From Sporosarcina sp. (GTDB lineage: Bacteria > Bacillota > Bacilli > Bacillales_A > Planococcaceae): a DNA stretch of 37,244 nt. The stretch is from the NCBI GenBank assembly GCA_029257435.1, contig JARIBI010000062.1, positions 1 through 37,244 of the forward strand. The letters are read 5' to 3'. Numbering within the stretch: position 1 is the stretch's first letter; each line of letters starts with the position of its first letter. The notes under the pieces were generated by a model. That model searched no databases. It had not been told where the DNA came from and saw only the letters and a list, made by a program, of their open reading frames with translations. Made by a program: the position numbers and the translations under genes. This document shows positions 7,799 through 16,215 of this stretch, piece by piece.

Positions 7799-9082
7799 TT
7801 ACGGCTGTTTTAACAACAGCACTTTAAAGTAGTTTTTCCAGCCAAATGCTTTCCATTCAGCTTTTGACGGCATATCTAAAGGCATCGGGAAGAATACACG
7901 GGGCGCACTTTCCTGATCACGGATGGATTTGTTGTGAACCACAACATCCCCTGAAGCGAGACCTTCTGTGACAACCGTGCGATTGAGATATTCAAACGGC
8001 GTCGCAACTCCTGTCGAGGATGCATATCCCTTTTCATCCAGTCGCCATACAAGTGCCTGATCTGTGCCTGCGCCCGTAAGCCATTTTGTACGGACTGCTG
8101 CGGCGTTTTGCGCAACATTTGTCGTGATGACTGTGTTTACATGTGTTCCAAATGGAGCTGGAACTTCTCCTTCATTCGCATTCAAACGAACTCGGTAATA
8201 GGCTAAAGGATTGGTAACCTTCTTATCTGCAAGCGCTTTGTACGCCTTCAAAAATTCGTTGGGTGTTGCAGGGACTTGATCAATCGATTCGACAGAACCT
8301 TCCAGCGTACCTTCTGTGCCTTTTGCATCCAACACTGCTGGATCTCCGTTCGCAAGTCGGCTCCACTCTTCGTCTTCTGCGTACGTTTCAACCACTTGTT
8401 CATTGCTGTAAATGATGATTTTCGGCTGATCGCTATCACTCGTAATGCGTGCAACGACTCCATCTGTCGGACTGATCAGCGCAGGACTTGCAGAGTTTTG
8501 CTCTAACTGAGATTCGACTACTTTCAGTCGGCGTTCCGTATCTGCAAGATCCCGTTTTGCTTCTGCGACCGCTTGCGCATAAGATCCAGTTTGGTTAACA
8601 TCCACTTTCACATCGACATTTAACTCTACTTTCGTATCATCATCTGTTTTAGTCCGGTCTGATTTGGATGAATTCGAGCTATTTGTCTTATCTCCTGATT
8701 CTAAATCGGAAATTGTCGAACGGATTGTATTTTGCTGAGTGAGCAGCGCTTCTTTTTCAGACTCCCAAACGGCACGTTGACCGTCCGCTTGTTCTGTCTG
8801 CAGACGCGCAAGTTCCTCACCAGTCGTCACCGCATCGCCTTCACGTACGAGCCACGTGTCAATTGCATTGCTGTCGTTCGTATACACTGTGAACGTTTCA
8901 GCTGGCGCAACAAGCCCTTCTTTCGGCAATACTTCTTTATATTCTTTTGCTGACATACGTTCGTAGTCGCTCACATATACTGACTTCGGAATTACACTTT
9001 TATCCGAGTACATCAAGTAAAGGTTCAGTGCGACAAAAATACTGACAACAACCGCAATTACTGCATTTGTAGTTTTGTTCAT
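7799..9082 (-). CDS. Membrane-fusion/efflux adaptor protein (HlyD/RND-adaptor-like)
   Basis: This 427-residue membrane-anchored extracellular adaptor has an N-terminal transmembrane helix at about residues 7-26. A biotinyl-lipoyl-like half motif follows (about 60-100, with WLVREGDAVTTGEELARL). Then comes a long polar coiled-coil region with a low-complexity Ser/Asp/Lys/Val stretch (about 105-205). The returning half reads SPTDGVVARI, and a beta-barrel/membrane-proximal part ends in KNYFKVLLLKQP. Such proteins usually couple to an ABC exporter such as YknYZ, but no ATPase or permease gene lies beside it. Its ATG overlaps the stop of the upstream Yip1-like gene by four bases (ATGA), so the two are translationally coupled and probably work together. 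The substrate is unknown. Confidence 0.8.
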   Translation of the reverse strand: MNKTTNAVIAVVVSIFVALNLYLMYSDKSVIPKSVYVSDYERMSAKEYKEVLPKEGLVAPAETFTVYTNDSNAIDTWLVREGDAVTTGEELARLQTEQADGQRAVWESEKEALLTQQNTIRSTISDLESGDKTNSSNSSKSDRTKTDDDTKVELNVDVKVDVNQTGSYAQAVAEAKRDLADTERRLKVVESQLEQNSASPALISPTDGVVARITSDSDQPKIIIYSNEQVVETYAEDEEWSRLANGDPAVLDAKGTEGTLEGSVESIDQVPATPNEFLKAYKALADKKVTNPLAYYRVRLNANEGEVPAPFGTHVNTVITTNVAQNAAAVRTKWLTGAGTDQALVWRLDEKGYASSTGVATPFEYLNRTVVTEGLASGDVVVHNKSIRDQESAPRVFFPMPLDMPSKAEWKAFGWKNYFKVLLLKQP

Positions 9083-9771
9083 GACGAAGTGCCTCCTGAC
9101 ATGACATAGTTGAAGAGGCGTTCAAATGGAATGTACCCGATTGCCGTTGTCAGCAAAGCGAATACGATCTGCAATCCGATAAGAACTGCGAGCAGACTTT
9201 TCCAGTTCATCGTTTTTGTGTAGGAACGGATGAAACTGAACTGCAAACTCACGATGAGCGCAGAGATGATCGTTAACTGATTGAGGAACATGACTAAAAA
9301 CCATGTGTCCGAAAATGTTGCAGTCAGCGGACCAAATGATAGAAATGAAACATTTGTCGCTTCCCCTTTTACTACGAACACAAGGAAGACAAGTGCTTTT
9401 TCAATAAGTAACACACCGGTAACCAGTAATTGAAGCGGTACAATCCGACGAACCGGAATCGATGTTAACAGGCCAAGGATATAAGAAACAAAGAACAGAT
9501 GAAAAGCTATGTAGAGTACTGCCCATAAAATAGCACCAATCACGGAAACAAACCGCGCAATGGTATAATCACCATCTGTTGCAAGTGCAAGCATAGGGCT
9601 AAGAGATTCGGTTGTCATTCCCCATATGTCACGTAATGCAAAGATTACGATTCCAGAAAGAAAAAGGAAGACAATTCGTAAGTTGAATCCGCGCATTGCC
9701 GAACTTTGGTGATTCATCGCGAGTTGTGAGGGATTCGTTACATAGCGCCAGAACGAAAAGTTGAAAAACAT
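9079..9771 (-). CDS. Yip1-family-like polytopic membrane protein
   Basis: This 230-residue protein has about five hydrophobic helices (roughly 31-47, 74-103, 115-134, 157-185, 192-213). The N-terminus, FWRYVTNPSQLAMNH, resembles the entry segment of bacterial YIP1-domain proteins. The start is ATG with AAAGGA about 9 bases upstream. A possible promoter, TTGCAA-N16-TAAAGT, lies just upstream. It is the first gene of a two-gene operon with the adaptor, sharing a 4-base overlap. I infer that it is the membrane partner of that adaptor. The family call rests on topology and the N-terminal motif only. Confidence 0.65.
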   Translation of the reverse strand: MFFNFSFWRYVTNPSQLAMNHQSSAMRGFNLRIVFLFLSGIVIFALRDIWGMTTESLSPMLALATDGDYTIARFVSVIGAILWAVLYIAFHLFFVSYILGLLTSIPVRRIVPLQLLVTGVLLIEKALVFLVFVVKGEATNVSFLSFGPLTATFSDTWFLVMFLNQLTIISALIVSLQFSFIRSYTKTMNWKSLLAVLIGLQIVFALLTTAIGYIPFERLFNYVMSGGTSS

Positions 9772-10016
9772 GGGATAATTCCTTTCTTGTCAAAGATGGA
9801 AACGGATTTTCGATAATAACTTCCTATGCTCTACTTTAGCAAAATCTACAAGATTTGCAAAGATTTCATGTGGGAAACATTCGATAAAAGACGAATTGAT
9901 AGACTTAATTTTAGAAATGTGTTTCTAAGTGCCCCTAAAGTGGGTAATGAATAACTAGTAAGCAAGTTGACTATACTCCATACATCACGGATTAATCTTT
10001 CCGGAAATAGCGCGTT

Positions 10017-10030
10017 ATTTCCCGGGAAAT
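10017..10030. promoter_or_regulatory. Perfect 14-bp palindrome before the small membrane-peptide gene
   Basis: ATTTCCCGGGAAAT is a perfect palindrome, ending 7 bases before the AGGAG Shine-Dalgarno (10038-10042) of the plus-strand 38-codon gene. A second short palindrome, TTCCGGAA, lies at 9999-10006. Upstream, TTGACT at 9966 could be a -35, but no good -10 follows. The 280-base gap from 9772 to 10051 otherwise shows only the divergent promoter regions of the Yip1-like gene and this peptide gene. Confidence 0.35.
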
Positions 10031-10051
10031 CGACAAAAGGAGCGGAGTACA

Positions 10052-10168
10052 TTGGAAAATAATACTCAAACTCGAAAAATGGCATATATGTCTTGGCAAG
10101 ATATTGCATTTGGTCTAACTGGGTCAGCATTATTCGTCGTGCTATTATTCATTTTTACTGGACTATGA
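10052..10168 (+). CDS. 38-residue single-pass membrane peptide
   Basis: This is a TTG-initiated ORF of 38 codons with a strong Shine-Dalgarno (AAAAGGAG, 9-base spacer). It encodes a polar N-terminus (MENNTQTRKMAYMSWQDIAF) followed by one hydrophobic helix ending LLFIFTGL. A strong terminator starts 27 bases after the stop. The start signal, topology and terminator together make it a credible gene, although it is too short for ordinary gene callers. It stands alone on the plus strand between two minus-strand operons. I recognise no family, and its function is unknown. Confidence 0.6.
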   Translation: MENNTQTRKMAYMSWQDIAFGLTGSALFVVLLFIFTGL

Positions 10169-10195
10169 TGAGAAACCCAATCATAAAAACCCATT

Positions 10196-10235
10196 AAAAA
10201 ACACCTATCTCTTAACAAATGATAGGTGTTTTTTT
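10196..10235. terminator. Bidirectional terminator
   Basis: Arms AAAAAACACCTATC and GATAGGTGTTTTTT pair perfectly (14 bp) around an 11-base loop. It sits between the converging 38-codon plus-strand gene and the minus-strand IDEAL-domain gene (stop at 10244) and can serve both. Confidence 0.88.
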
Positions 10236-10243
10236 ACGTGGCG

Positions 10244-10708
10244 TTATTCAGTTTGTACATTCGGTGTGCGCATTCCTTCCGTCAGTTCAGTGAACAGTGC
10301 TTTATCGTTGTTTTCCAAGGCATAATCAATCATACGCAATCGGTTCTCCAATTCCAATTCACCAATCAGCTGCTCAATCTCACGTGCTTGCGGTTCAGAT
10401 AATTCCGGGGCCAGGTGGAAGATGCCTTCTAACACGCCTGATAAATGAAGGTGCAAGTCGGAAATCAGCAACAATTGGTACAGCGGTAATCGGATGAACC
10501 GGCTGCCTCGCTGAAAGACGAATACCTCTCCTAAGTTTTCGACTTGCAGGCTTTTCATGTTGATGACGATTTCTTTCCCTTCAATCGGGACAAATTGAAA
10601 GACTTCTTGACCTTTCAGAATCGAAAAGTACTGATATGCAAATACTAGTCGCAGACGGAAATCTTCTTTACTCGTATAAAATGGAGTCATTCGTTTCACT
10701 GATAGCAT
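10244..10708 (-). CDS. IDEAL-domain protein
   Basis: This 154-residue soluble protein carries an IDEAL-type segment at its C-terminal end (about residues 113-147). It reads ELENRLRMIDYALENNDKALF, matching the family pattern of a helix, an IDxAL core and D-K-x-F. The N-terminal 100 residues (KEDFRLRLVFAYQYFSILKG, VFVFQRGSRFIRLPLYQLLL) look like a compact alpha/beta domain I cannot name. The IDEAL motif occurs in small Firmicutes proteins, several of them adaptors or competence-related. The start is ATG with GGAGGGG about 7 bases upstream. It appears to be transcribed alone and ends at the shared terminator. Confidence 0.65.
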   Translation of the reverse strand: MLSVKRMTPFYTSKEDFRLRLVFAYQYFSILKGQEVFQFVPIEGKEIVINMKSLQVENLGEVFVFQRGSRFIRLPLYQLLLISDLHLHLSGVLEGIFHLAPELSEPQAREIEQLIGELELENRLRMIDYALENNDKALFTELTEGMRTPNVQTE

Positions 10709-10837
10709 CTGAATCCCCTCCGAATTTGAATATTCCGATTATTTATAGTCTATCACAACCGAGCTCTATTTGTGAATGATAAATGCCTGACTTAAGTAAC
10801 TATATGTTACGGAGAGAAAGGCTATTTCGCTAATTGC

Positions 10838-11167
10838 TTATTCCTTTTTATTATTAGGTGAAAACATGCAAAAGGACAAGCTTTGCGGCAGGAATTCTTC
10901 AATACCAAATTCTCGCAGCGCCTTTATTACAGCTTCCGCCAGCAGCCTATTGGATCGGTTCACCTGATTAAATGTAATCGTATCTCTTGAATAGTCCACT
11001 GTAATTGAGTCAAAAAACGACTCCCCTACCGTTGCCGAAATAATGTACATCGTCTGACGCTCTCGCACATCAATAATTCCAGCAGAACTCGCGGGTTTCA
11101 GTTTCGTCTGCAACAGACTCTCCCGATTTGCAATCAATTTTCTCAACCCAGGGATGTAGACGATCAT
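10838..11167 (-). CDS. Uncharacterised 109-residue protein
   Basis: I do not recognise a family. The protein is mixed alpha/beta: a basic N-terminus (IPGLRKLIANRESLLQTKLK), a central segment with beta character (TMYIISATVGESFFDSITVDY), a predicted helix (NRLLAEAVIKALREFGIEEF) and a short polar tail. The ATG at 11167 lacks a well-spaced Shine-Dalgarno: AAAAAGGAG lies 20 bases upstream, and no in-frame start is closer. Start misassignment, or a small frameshift at the 5' end, is possible. It lies between the IDEAL gene and the structured element at 11282-11375. Confidence 0.5.
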   Translation of the reverse strand: MIVYIPGLRKLIANRESLLQTKLKPASSAGIIDVRERQTMYIISATVGESFFDSITVDYSRDTITFNQVNRSNRLLAEAVIKALREFGIEEFLPQSLSFCMFSPNNKKE

Positions 11168-11281
11168 TTGTCCAGATATAACTGTTCACTCCTTTTTAGT
11201 TGATGAAATAGGATATTGGCTTGCTTTGATACATCTTTCAACAGTTCCCACTATGAATTATCCTTTGCTTGAAGTAAAAGC

Positions 11282-11375
11282 GGACCGTTAGGAGCACATC
11301 TTTGCTTTCGCAAGCGAATCCTGAAGACTGAAATTCAGTCCATCGGAAAGCGTTCTGCCCGTAAAGCAACGGTCC
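11282..11375. other. Structured three-hairpin element (possible small RNA or mobile repeat)
   Basis: Outer arms GGACCGTT (11282-11289) and AACGGTCC (11368-11375) are perfect complements. They enclose a GCTT/AAGC hairpin (11304-11315) and a 7-bp hairpin GACTGAA/TTCAGTC (11326-11340). The arrangement is a closed multi-branch junction of 94 bases. It lacks a T run, so it is not a terminator. It lies between divergent genes, upstream of the ywqB promoter. No known riboswitch class is recognised. Confidence 0.45.
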
Positions 11376-11434
11376 CACATTACTTGCCTTTTAAATAATA
11401 TTGACATGTTTTTTCGTTTCCCGAATGTGATGAT

Positions 11435-11463
11435 TTACGAAGGTCACTGAACTGATGTATAAT
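11435..11463 (+). promoter_or_regulatory. Sigma-A promoter of ywqB-ywqA
   Basis: TTACGA (11435-11440), a 17-bp spacer and a perfect TATAAT (11458-11463) place the transcript start near 11470. That would make the ATG at 11471 leaderless and favours the TTG at 11498, which has its own Shine-Dalgarno. Confidence 0.65.
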
Positions 11464-11497
11464 AGAAAGAATGCTTTGTCTAGGGAGTGGTTTTATT

Positions 11498-13078
11498 TTG
11501 CGCGTCGCTGCAGAACGTATTTCGTATTTGCATGAACGAGAAATCGAGAAGATGATGAATGATGTCCACTATACATTTAGACCCGATAATCCGGACCAGT
11601 CCGAGATTATCCGAAACGCCATTACTGCTGTGAGAAGAGGGGCAATCTCTTCATACCGTTATTCTCAGGATGACGGAGAAGTCCTCGCACAACTCAATGA
11701 CCGTGCTTCCGAATTTGTACGATTTTCGTTCGAGGAGCAAACGTTAAGCTGCACATGCGGTCGCAAGGAACGCTGCGTCCACCAGCTTACGGTCGTCTTT
11801 GACCTGTACTCTCAATTCCATTCATTAACCGAGTGGTTTCAAGAATGGCGGACTTCTGTAAAAGAACAGCTTGCCCTAAAAGTTACAGAGCGTACGCCTG
11901 AAGCGTGGGAATCCGTTTTGACACGGGTCACTGCCCCGCTTCGTAAACTTACCTTATCGACTAACTCATCTGTGTTCACATATGAATGTGCGGAAATTCA
12001 GAATCGTGTCAAACCACTTATGCCGTTTGAATACGAGTGGAAGCCGCTTTTCGACTTATTCTATCGCCTGCACTTAGTGGATTCGGCTTTTGAGTATGCC
12101 GCTTCTATACTTTCATCCGGTCAATCCCAACATTCTTACGGGACGTGGCAAGTCACGACTTGGCTCAATGACCAGATCTCCGATATTGAAAAATTAGCAG
12201 GGACGTTCAGTAACAAGCCAAAGTTATTTGAAACGGATCCGTTCATGAAACGGTTAAAAGAGCTTGTCCATTCCGTCTGTGTCCATCAAATCGATCTGTT
12301 CCCATATCGATTCCGCATTTACGAAGCCATATGGGGGCAGCTGTTTATAGACCGCAGCGAGCGCGAATCAGAGAAACTGCAGCTCGCAGAAGATGCCTCT
12401 GCTGATGCACGTCTGTTTGCAATGTATTTTGCCATCATCGAAGGACGCGGAGACATCCTGGAAAATGCGCTTGCTGAAGAAGAGCATCCTGACTTCGGCA
12501 GCTGGATGACGCTCGCTAGATTTGCGCTCACTGAAGCGCTTGCGCCGACTGCTGCATCCATTGCCAGAGGTCTTTATCCGTCGATTGAAGCGTATTTCAG
12601 TGAAAAGAAAAGCAGAAGCGAGCAGCTTTCTGCAGCTCACGAAATCGACATGCTCCTCGCAAACGGTGATTTTTCTGATGAAGAACGGGAAGCCGTATTC
12701 GCCATGTATGGAAAAATCGGGATTCCCCGATATTCAAATTTTTTAATCGAACGGGAACGGTATTCGGATTGGGCGGCGCTTTTACACCGCTTCAACGTGC
12801 CGTATGACAGTGTCGAACAGGATGACTTGAAGATTGTGTTATCTGAGCAGCCAGGTGCGGCACTTCCTTTACTGCATGATTACGCACAGCAATTCATCGC
12901 CGAAAAAAATCGCTTGAGCTACCGCCGCGCAGTGAAGCTGTTCAAACGCATGCGCACTGCATGCAAAAAAAGCGGTCAAACCGAATTTTGGAACCGGTAC
13001 ATCCGAACGGTGCGGGATAAGTACCGCCGGCTTCGCGCTTTAGTTGAAGAAATGGAGAGGGGTAGTCTTGAATTATGA
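11498..13078 (+). CDS. ywqB: SWIM zinc-finger protein (YwqB-like)
   Basis: This 526-residue protein has a SWIM zinc finger at residues 85-95, reading CTCGRKERCVH (C85, C87, C93, H95; CxCx5CxH). SWIM domains bind DNA or protein, and this family is regularly paired with a SNF2 helicase. The remaining 430 residues are helix-rich with no catalytic motif visible. I start at TTG 11498 (AGGGAG 10 bases upstream) because the promoter at 11435-11463 puts the upstream ATG at the transcript start. Its stop overlaps the ATG of ywqA by four bases, so the pair is translationally coupled. By analogy with the B. subtilis ywqB-ywqA pair, it probably acts as an accessory subunit of the helicase. Confidence 0.85.
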   Translation: MRVAAERISYLHEREIEKMMNDVHYTFRPDNPDQSEIIRNAITAVRRGAISSYRYSQDDGEVLAQLNDRASEFVRFSFEEQTLSCTCGRKERCVHQLTVVFDLYSQFHSLTEWFQEWRTSVKEQLALKVTERTPEAWESVLTRVTAPLRKLTLSTNSSVFTYECAEIQNRVKPLMPFEYEWKPLFDLFYRLHLVDSAFEYAASILSSGQSQHSYGTWQVTTWLNDQISDIEKLAGTFSNKPKLFETDPFMKRLKELVHSVCVHQIDLFPYRFRIYEAIWGQLFIDRSERESEKLQLAEDASADARLFAMYFAIIEGRGDILENALAEEEHPDFGSWMTLARFALTEALAPTAASIARGLYPSIEAYFSEKKSRSEQLSAAHEIDMLLANGDFSDEEREAVFAMYGKIGIPRYSNFLIERERYSDWAALLHRFNVPYDSVEQDDLKIVLSEQPGAALPLLHDYAQQFIAEKNRLSYRRAVKLFKRMRTACKKSGQTEFWNRYIRTVRDKYRRLRALVEEMERGSLEL

Positions 13079-15816
13079 GACCTGCACATCGACTCGCACG
13101 TGAGTTACAACTGACCATCCAGCCTACAGATCGCGGTAACTTTGCGATTTCAGCTGCAGATGACTATGGAACAGCGATACCTGCTGATCGACTTGTCTCC
13201 TTTTTCTTCTTTGCCGACGAAACATCCTTGTTCGGATTAACGGTGCCCATCGAAGATAATACTGTCCTGCTGCATCCGCATGAGTGGGTTCAGGCATTAA
13301 GCGGAAACCGTCATCCGTTCGTTGAATTTACAGGTGCGACAGAAAGAGATACCGAGCAATTGGAAGCAGCAGCAGAAGCAGCGAAACTGTGGCTGTCAAA
13401 AGACTTGTGGGCCTATACCGAGCCGGACGCTGAGCAAGTTATTCGTTTCGCGGGTGACGCAGCGGGCATTTCTGAATCGGCTGCACTTCTGACGAAGCAA
13501 GCCATTGCCAGCAAGTTTCAAACGCTCGGAGTCCATGCTGACATGGTCCCTGCTCTCTTGCCTCATTTAAAAACATACGGATGGCCGGGAGAGACCAAAT
13601 CCGATATACCAGTCCGCCCTGCGCTTCGGTTAACAGAACCTGATTCTGAAGGAATGGAAGACTGGTTGCTCGAAACCGTTATTCTGAATGAACGCGGAAC
13701 ACAATGGGTACCGGCTAAATCGAAACGGACAGCCTCCATCGAAAGTGCGTTGCCAGCGAAATTGAAGCCATATGCAGCAGCTATTACCGAGCAGCAATCT
13801 GAAATGATTTCGTTTCTGCAGTCCATTAAACCTGAGAACGAAGAGTCGTTTCTCCATATGCCGATGAGCGATCCGGAAGTCCGGATGTTTATCCAGCAAG
13901 ATCTACCGTTATTCCAATCGTTTGGACTTGCGGTTCTCCTGCCGTCTTGGCTAAAGACAGTGACTGAGACGAAAATGAAGATTCGAACAGATGCGGGCGT
14001 TCAATCGTACAAATCAGCTGCCGGTCTAGATGAAGTTCTCTCGTTTGACTGGAGTTTCTCACTTGCAGGCAATGAAATCGACCGGGATACATTCCAAAAG
14101 ATGGTTGATGAAAATCGGGAATTCATCCGCACAGGAGATGAATGGTTCCACATCGATCCGACTTGGTTAAAGCGCATTAAAGAATTAATGGAGCAAGCAG
14201 ATAACGGAGAGTGGACAGTTAAAGATTTATTATTCCAGGAGCTCCCTGAAGAAATTGTACCGAGTGAAGACGATGCGTTTGATGAGGATCCATTGCTTGC
14301 GTTTACGATGCAGCAGTCCCTTCGAAGCTATGTCGATCAGGTTATGGATAAAAAAGGATTGCCTTCTGTCAAAATCCCTGAGGCGTTGCAAACTGAGCTG
14401 CGGCCTTATCAGCAAGAAGGCTTCAATTGGCTTATGTTTATGCGGGAACAGCATTTCGGTGCGTGTCTTGCTGATGATATGGGACTTGGGAAAACGGTTC
14501 AGCTGATTAGTTATTTGTTGAAAGTGCATTCCGACCCAGATGCAACTCCATCACTTATCATTTGCCCGACTAGTGTATTGGGTAACTGGCAGAAAGAGCT
14601 GGAACGTTTTGCACCTTCTTTGAAAGCGGCCATTCACTATGGACCTGGCCGCTTAAAAGAAGATCAGTTCACTGCATTTTTAGCTCAGGAGAAACCTGAC
14701 GTTGTGCTGACGACTTACGGAACCGCGACGCAAGACAGCGAATTCCTTATCGAATTTCCATTTGCGAGCATCACATTGGATGAAGCGCAAAACATTAAGA
14801 ACATGCAAACGAAGCAATCCAGGGCGATTCGAAAACTGCGGGGTGGTCATCATATCGCGTTAACGGGAACGCCTATCGAGAACCGTCTTGCGGAGTTATG
14901 GGCAATTTTCGACTTCATCCACCGCGGGTATTTCGGGAGTTTCCGGAAATTCACGGATGACTTCATTATTCCGATTGAGCGGGATGACGACGAGCGGACG
15001 AAAAGTCGGTTGCGTTCTAAAATCCACCCATTCTTATTGCGGAGAACGAAAAGTGATCCGGACTTGCAGCTTAATCTGCCCAAAAAGCTGGAGCAAAATG
15101 AGTATGTTCCGCTTACAAGTGAACAGGCCGCCATCTATGAGAGCTTCATCGAGGAGACGAAGTTCAAGTTGCAGACACTCTCTGGATTTGAGCGTAAAGG
15201 GCTCATTTTGAAAATGTTGAGCCGGCTTAAGCAATTGTGCAATCACCCTGCGCTGTTCTTGAAAGAACCGTTCACGCAAGCCGATGAAATGCTGTCGAGA
15301 TCTGACAAATTGGAGCGGATTGTGAAATTAGCCGCAGAAATTGCGAGTAATGGCGAACAGTGTTTAATCTTCACACAGTATATTGGGATGGGACAGCTTA
15401 TTCGCCAATGCCTGTCTGAGCTTTATGGATTTGAAGTGCCTTTCCTGACAGGAAGTATGCCAAAAGGCCAGCGTGATCACCTTGTCGAAGCGTTCCAAAA
15501 AGGCGAGTTCCCGATTTTCATTCTGTCGTTAAAAGCTGGAGGCACCGGGCTGAATTTGACTGCTGCGAATCATGTGTTGCACGCTGATCGTTGGTGGAAT
15601 CCTGCCGTAGAAAACCAAGCGACTGACCGGGCATATCGTATTGGCCAAGAAAAGTTCGTGCATGTCCATAAGTTCGTAACGATCGGAACTATCGAAGAAA
15701 AAATTGATAAAATGCTTGAAGAGAAAGCTGCATTGTCAGCAGACCTTATCCAATCCAGCCAGTGGCTGACAGAACTATCCGATGGAGAATTGGATGACTT
15801 GCTGTCATTTGGCTAA
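13075..15816 (+). CDS. ywqA: SNF2-family DNA-dependent ATPase/helicase (YwqA-like)
   Basis: This 913-residue superfamily-2 ATPase of the bacterial Rad54/HepA-like SNF2 group uses ATP to translocate on duplex DNA. An N-terminal extension (about 1-430) has no obvious motif. The core starts at ELRPYQQEGFNWL. Walker A is DDMGLGKT (K473), Walker B is DEAQ (D569), and motif III is LTGTPIENR. The C-terminal RecA lobe has SLKAGGTGLNLTAANHV and ends with the arginine-finger motif TDRAYRIGQ (about residue 850). The ATG overlaps the ywqB stop, and AGGGG lies upstream. A terminator follows. The role in the cell (chromatin or replication-associated remodelling, restart, defence) is not evident from sequence. 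Confidence 0.93.
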   Translation: MRPAHRLARELQLTIQPTDRGNFAISAADDYGTAIPADRLVSFFFFADETSLFGLTVPIEDNTVLLHPHEWVQALSGNRHPFVEFTGATERDTEQLEAAAEAAKLWLSKDLWAYTEPDAEQVIRFAGDAAGISESAALLTKQAIASKFQTLGVHADMVPALLPHLKTYGWPGETKSDIPVRPALRLTEPDSEGMEDWLLETVILNERGTQWVPAKSKRTASIESALPAKLKPYAAAITEQQSEMISFLQSIKPENEESFLHMPMSDPEVRMFIQQDLPLFQSFGLAVLLPSWLKTVTETKMKIRTDAGVQSYKSAAGLDEVLSFDWSFSLAGNEIDRDTFQKMVDENREFIRTGDEWFHIDPTWLKRIKELMEQADNGEWTVKDLLFQELPEEIVPSEDDAFDEDPLLAFTMQQSLRSYVDQVMDKKGLPSVKIPEALQTELRPYQQEGFNWLMFMREQHFGACLADDMGLGKTVQLISYLLKVHSDPDATPSLIICPTSVLGNWQKELERFAPSLKAAIHYGPGRLKEDQFTAFLAQEKPDVVLTTYGTATQDSEFLIEFPFASITLDEAQNIKNMQTKQSRAIRKLRGGHHIALTGTPIENRLAELWAIFDFIHRGYFGSFRKFTDDFIIPIERDDDERTKSRLRSKIHPFLLRRTKSDPDLQLNLPKKLEQNEYVPLTSEQAAIYESFIEETKFKLQTLSGFERKGLILKMLSRLKQLCNHPALFLKEPFTQADEMLSRSDKLERIVKLAAEIASNGEQCLIFTQYIGMGQLIRQCLSELYGFEVPFLTGSMPKGQRDHLVEAFQKGEFPIFILSLKAGGTGLNLTAANHVLHADRWWNPAVENQATDRAYRIGQEKFVHVHKFVTIGTIEEKIDKMLEEKAALSADLIQSSQWLTELSDGELDDLLSFG

Positions 15817-15829
15817 CGGAAGTCTTGAT

Positions 15830-15862
15830 CCGCAAATCACGCCCGTGGTTTGCGGTTTTTTT
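15830..15862 (+). terminator. Terminator of ywqB-ywqA
   Basis: An 11-bp stem, CCGCAAATCAC with GTGGTTTGCGG (one G-U), a 4-base loop and seven T residues lies 14 bases past the ywqA stop. Confidence 0.9.
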
Positions 15863-15876
15863 ATGTAAATCAACAG

Positions 15877-16038
15877 TTATACGCGATTAGTCCGGTTGAT
15901 TTGAAGCACTCTGTGAATTTCCTGATTTCCTTTTTCCTGTTCCAGTTCATCCACCCGTTCGTTCAAATTGGCCACTAACCGGATCAGCTGTCCAATTTGT
16001 AATTCCATACGCAGTATGATTTGATGGTCTGAATCCAT
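15877..16038 (-). CDS. Small 53-residue coiled-coil protein
   Basis: The ATG at 16038 has AAAAGGAGAG about 6 bases upstream and is much better supported than more upstream in-frame codons. The 53 residues hold a heptad-like helix (LRMELQIGQLIRLVANLNERVDELEQE) followed by a basic tail ending RTNRV. I do not recognise the family. It converges on ywqA and the stop lies close to the ywqA terminator. The gene probably shares a transcript with ssb upstream, since no terminator is visible between them. Confidence 0.6.
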   Translation of the reverse strand: MDSDHQIILRMELQIGQLIRLVANLNERVDELEQEKGNQEIHRVLQINRTNRV

Positions 16039-16077
16039 GTGCTTCTCTCCTTTTAGGCGATTTTGCAGTCGGACCAA

Positions 16078-16215
16078 TTAAGAAGCGGTCTCTTCTGATC
16101 CGACAGCAAAATGGCGGTTAGTTGGTGGCGGAACCACCACTCCTCTTGAGTACTGCTTCGTTGTTACCTGTGCCTGATCACTTGTGACAACGGTTGTTGC
16201 TTGACCTTCTATCTT
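16078..16215 (-). other. Open 45-codon frame without a start codon, and flanking hairpins
   Basis: Downstream of ssb a frame is open from 16212 to a TAA at 16078-16080. It has protein-like composition (QYSRGVVVPPPTNRHFAVGS) but no ATG, GTG or TTG in a plausible place. It stops 40 bases before the next start, which suits an operon member or a decayed gene. A hairpin at 16218-16245 (ATCAGCAGG/CCTGCTGAT, no T run) and another at 16123-16137 (GGTGG/CCACC) flank or overlap it. The stretch 16246-16390 shows nothing I can interpret. This may be a remnant with a lost start. Confidence 0.25.

Noticed and set aside
9846-10130. 94-codon minus-strand ORF
   Set aside because: It is antisense to the better-supported 38-codon gene, has no Shine-Dalgarno and an unconvincing sequence.
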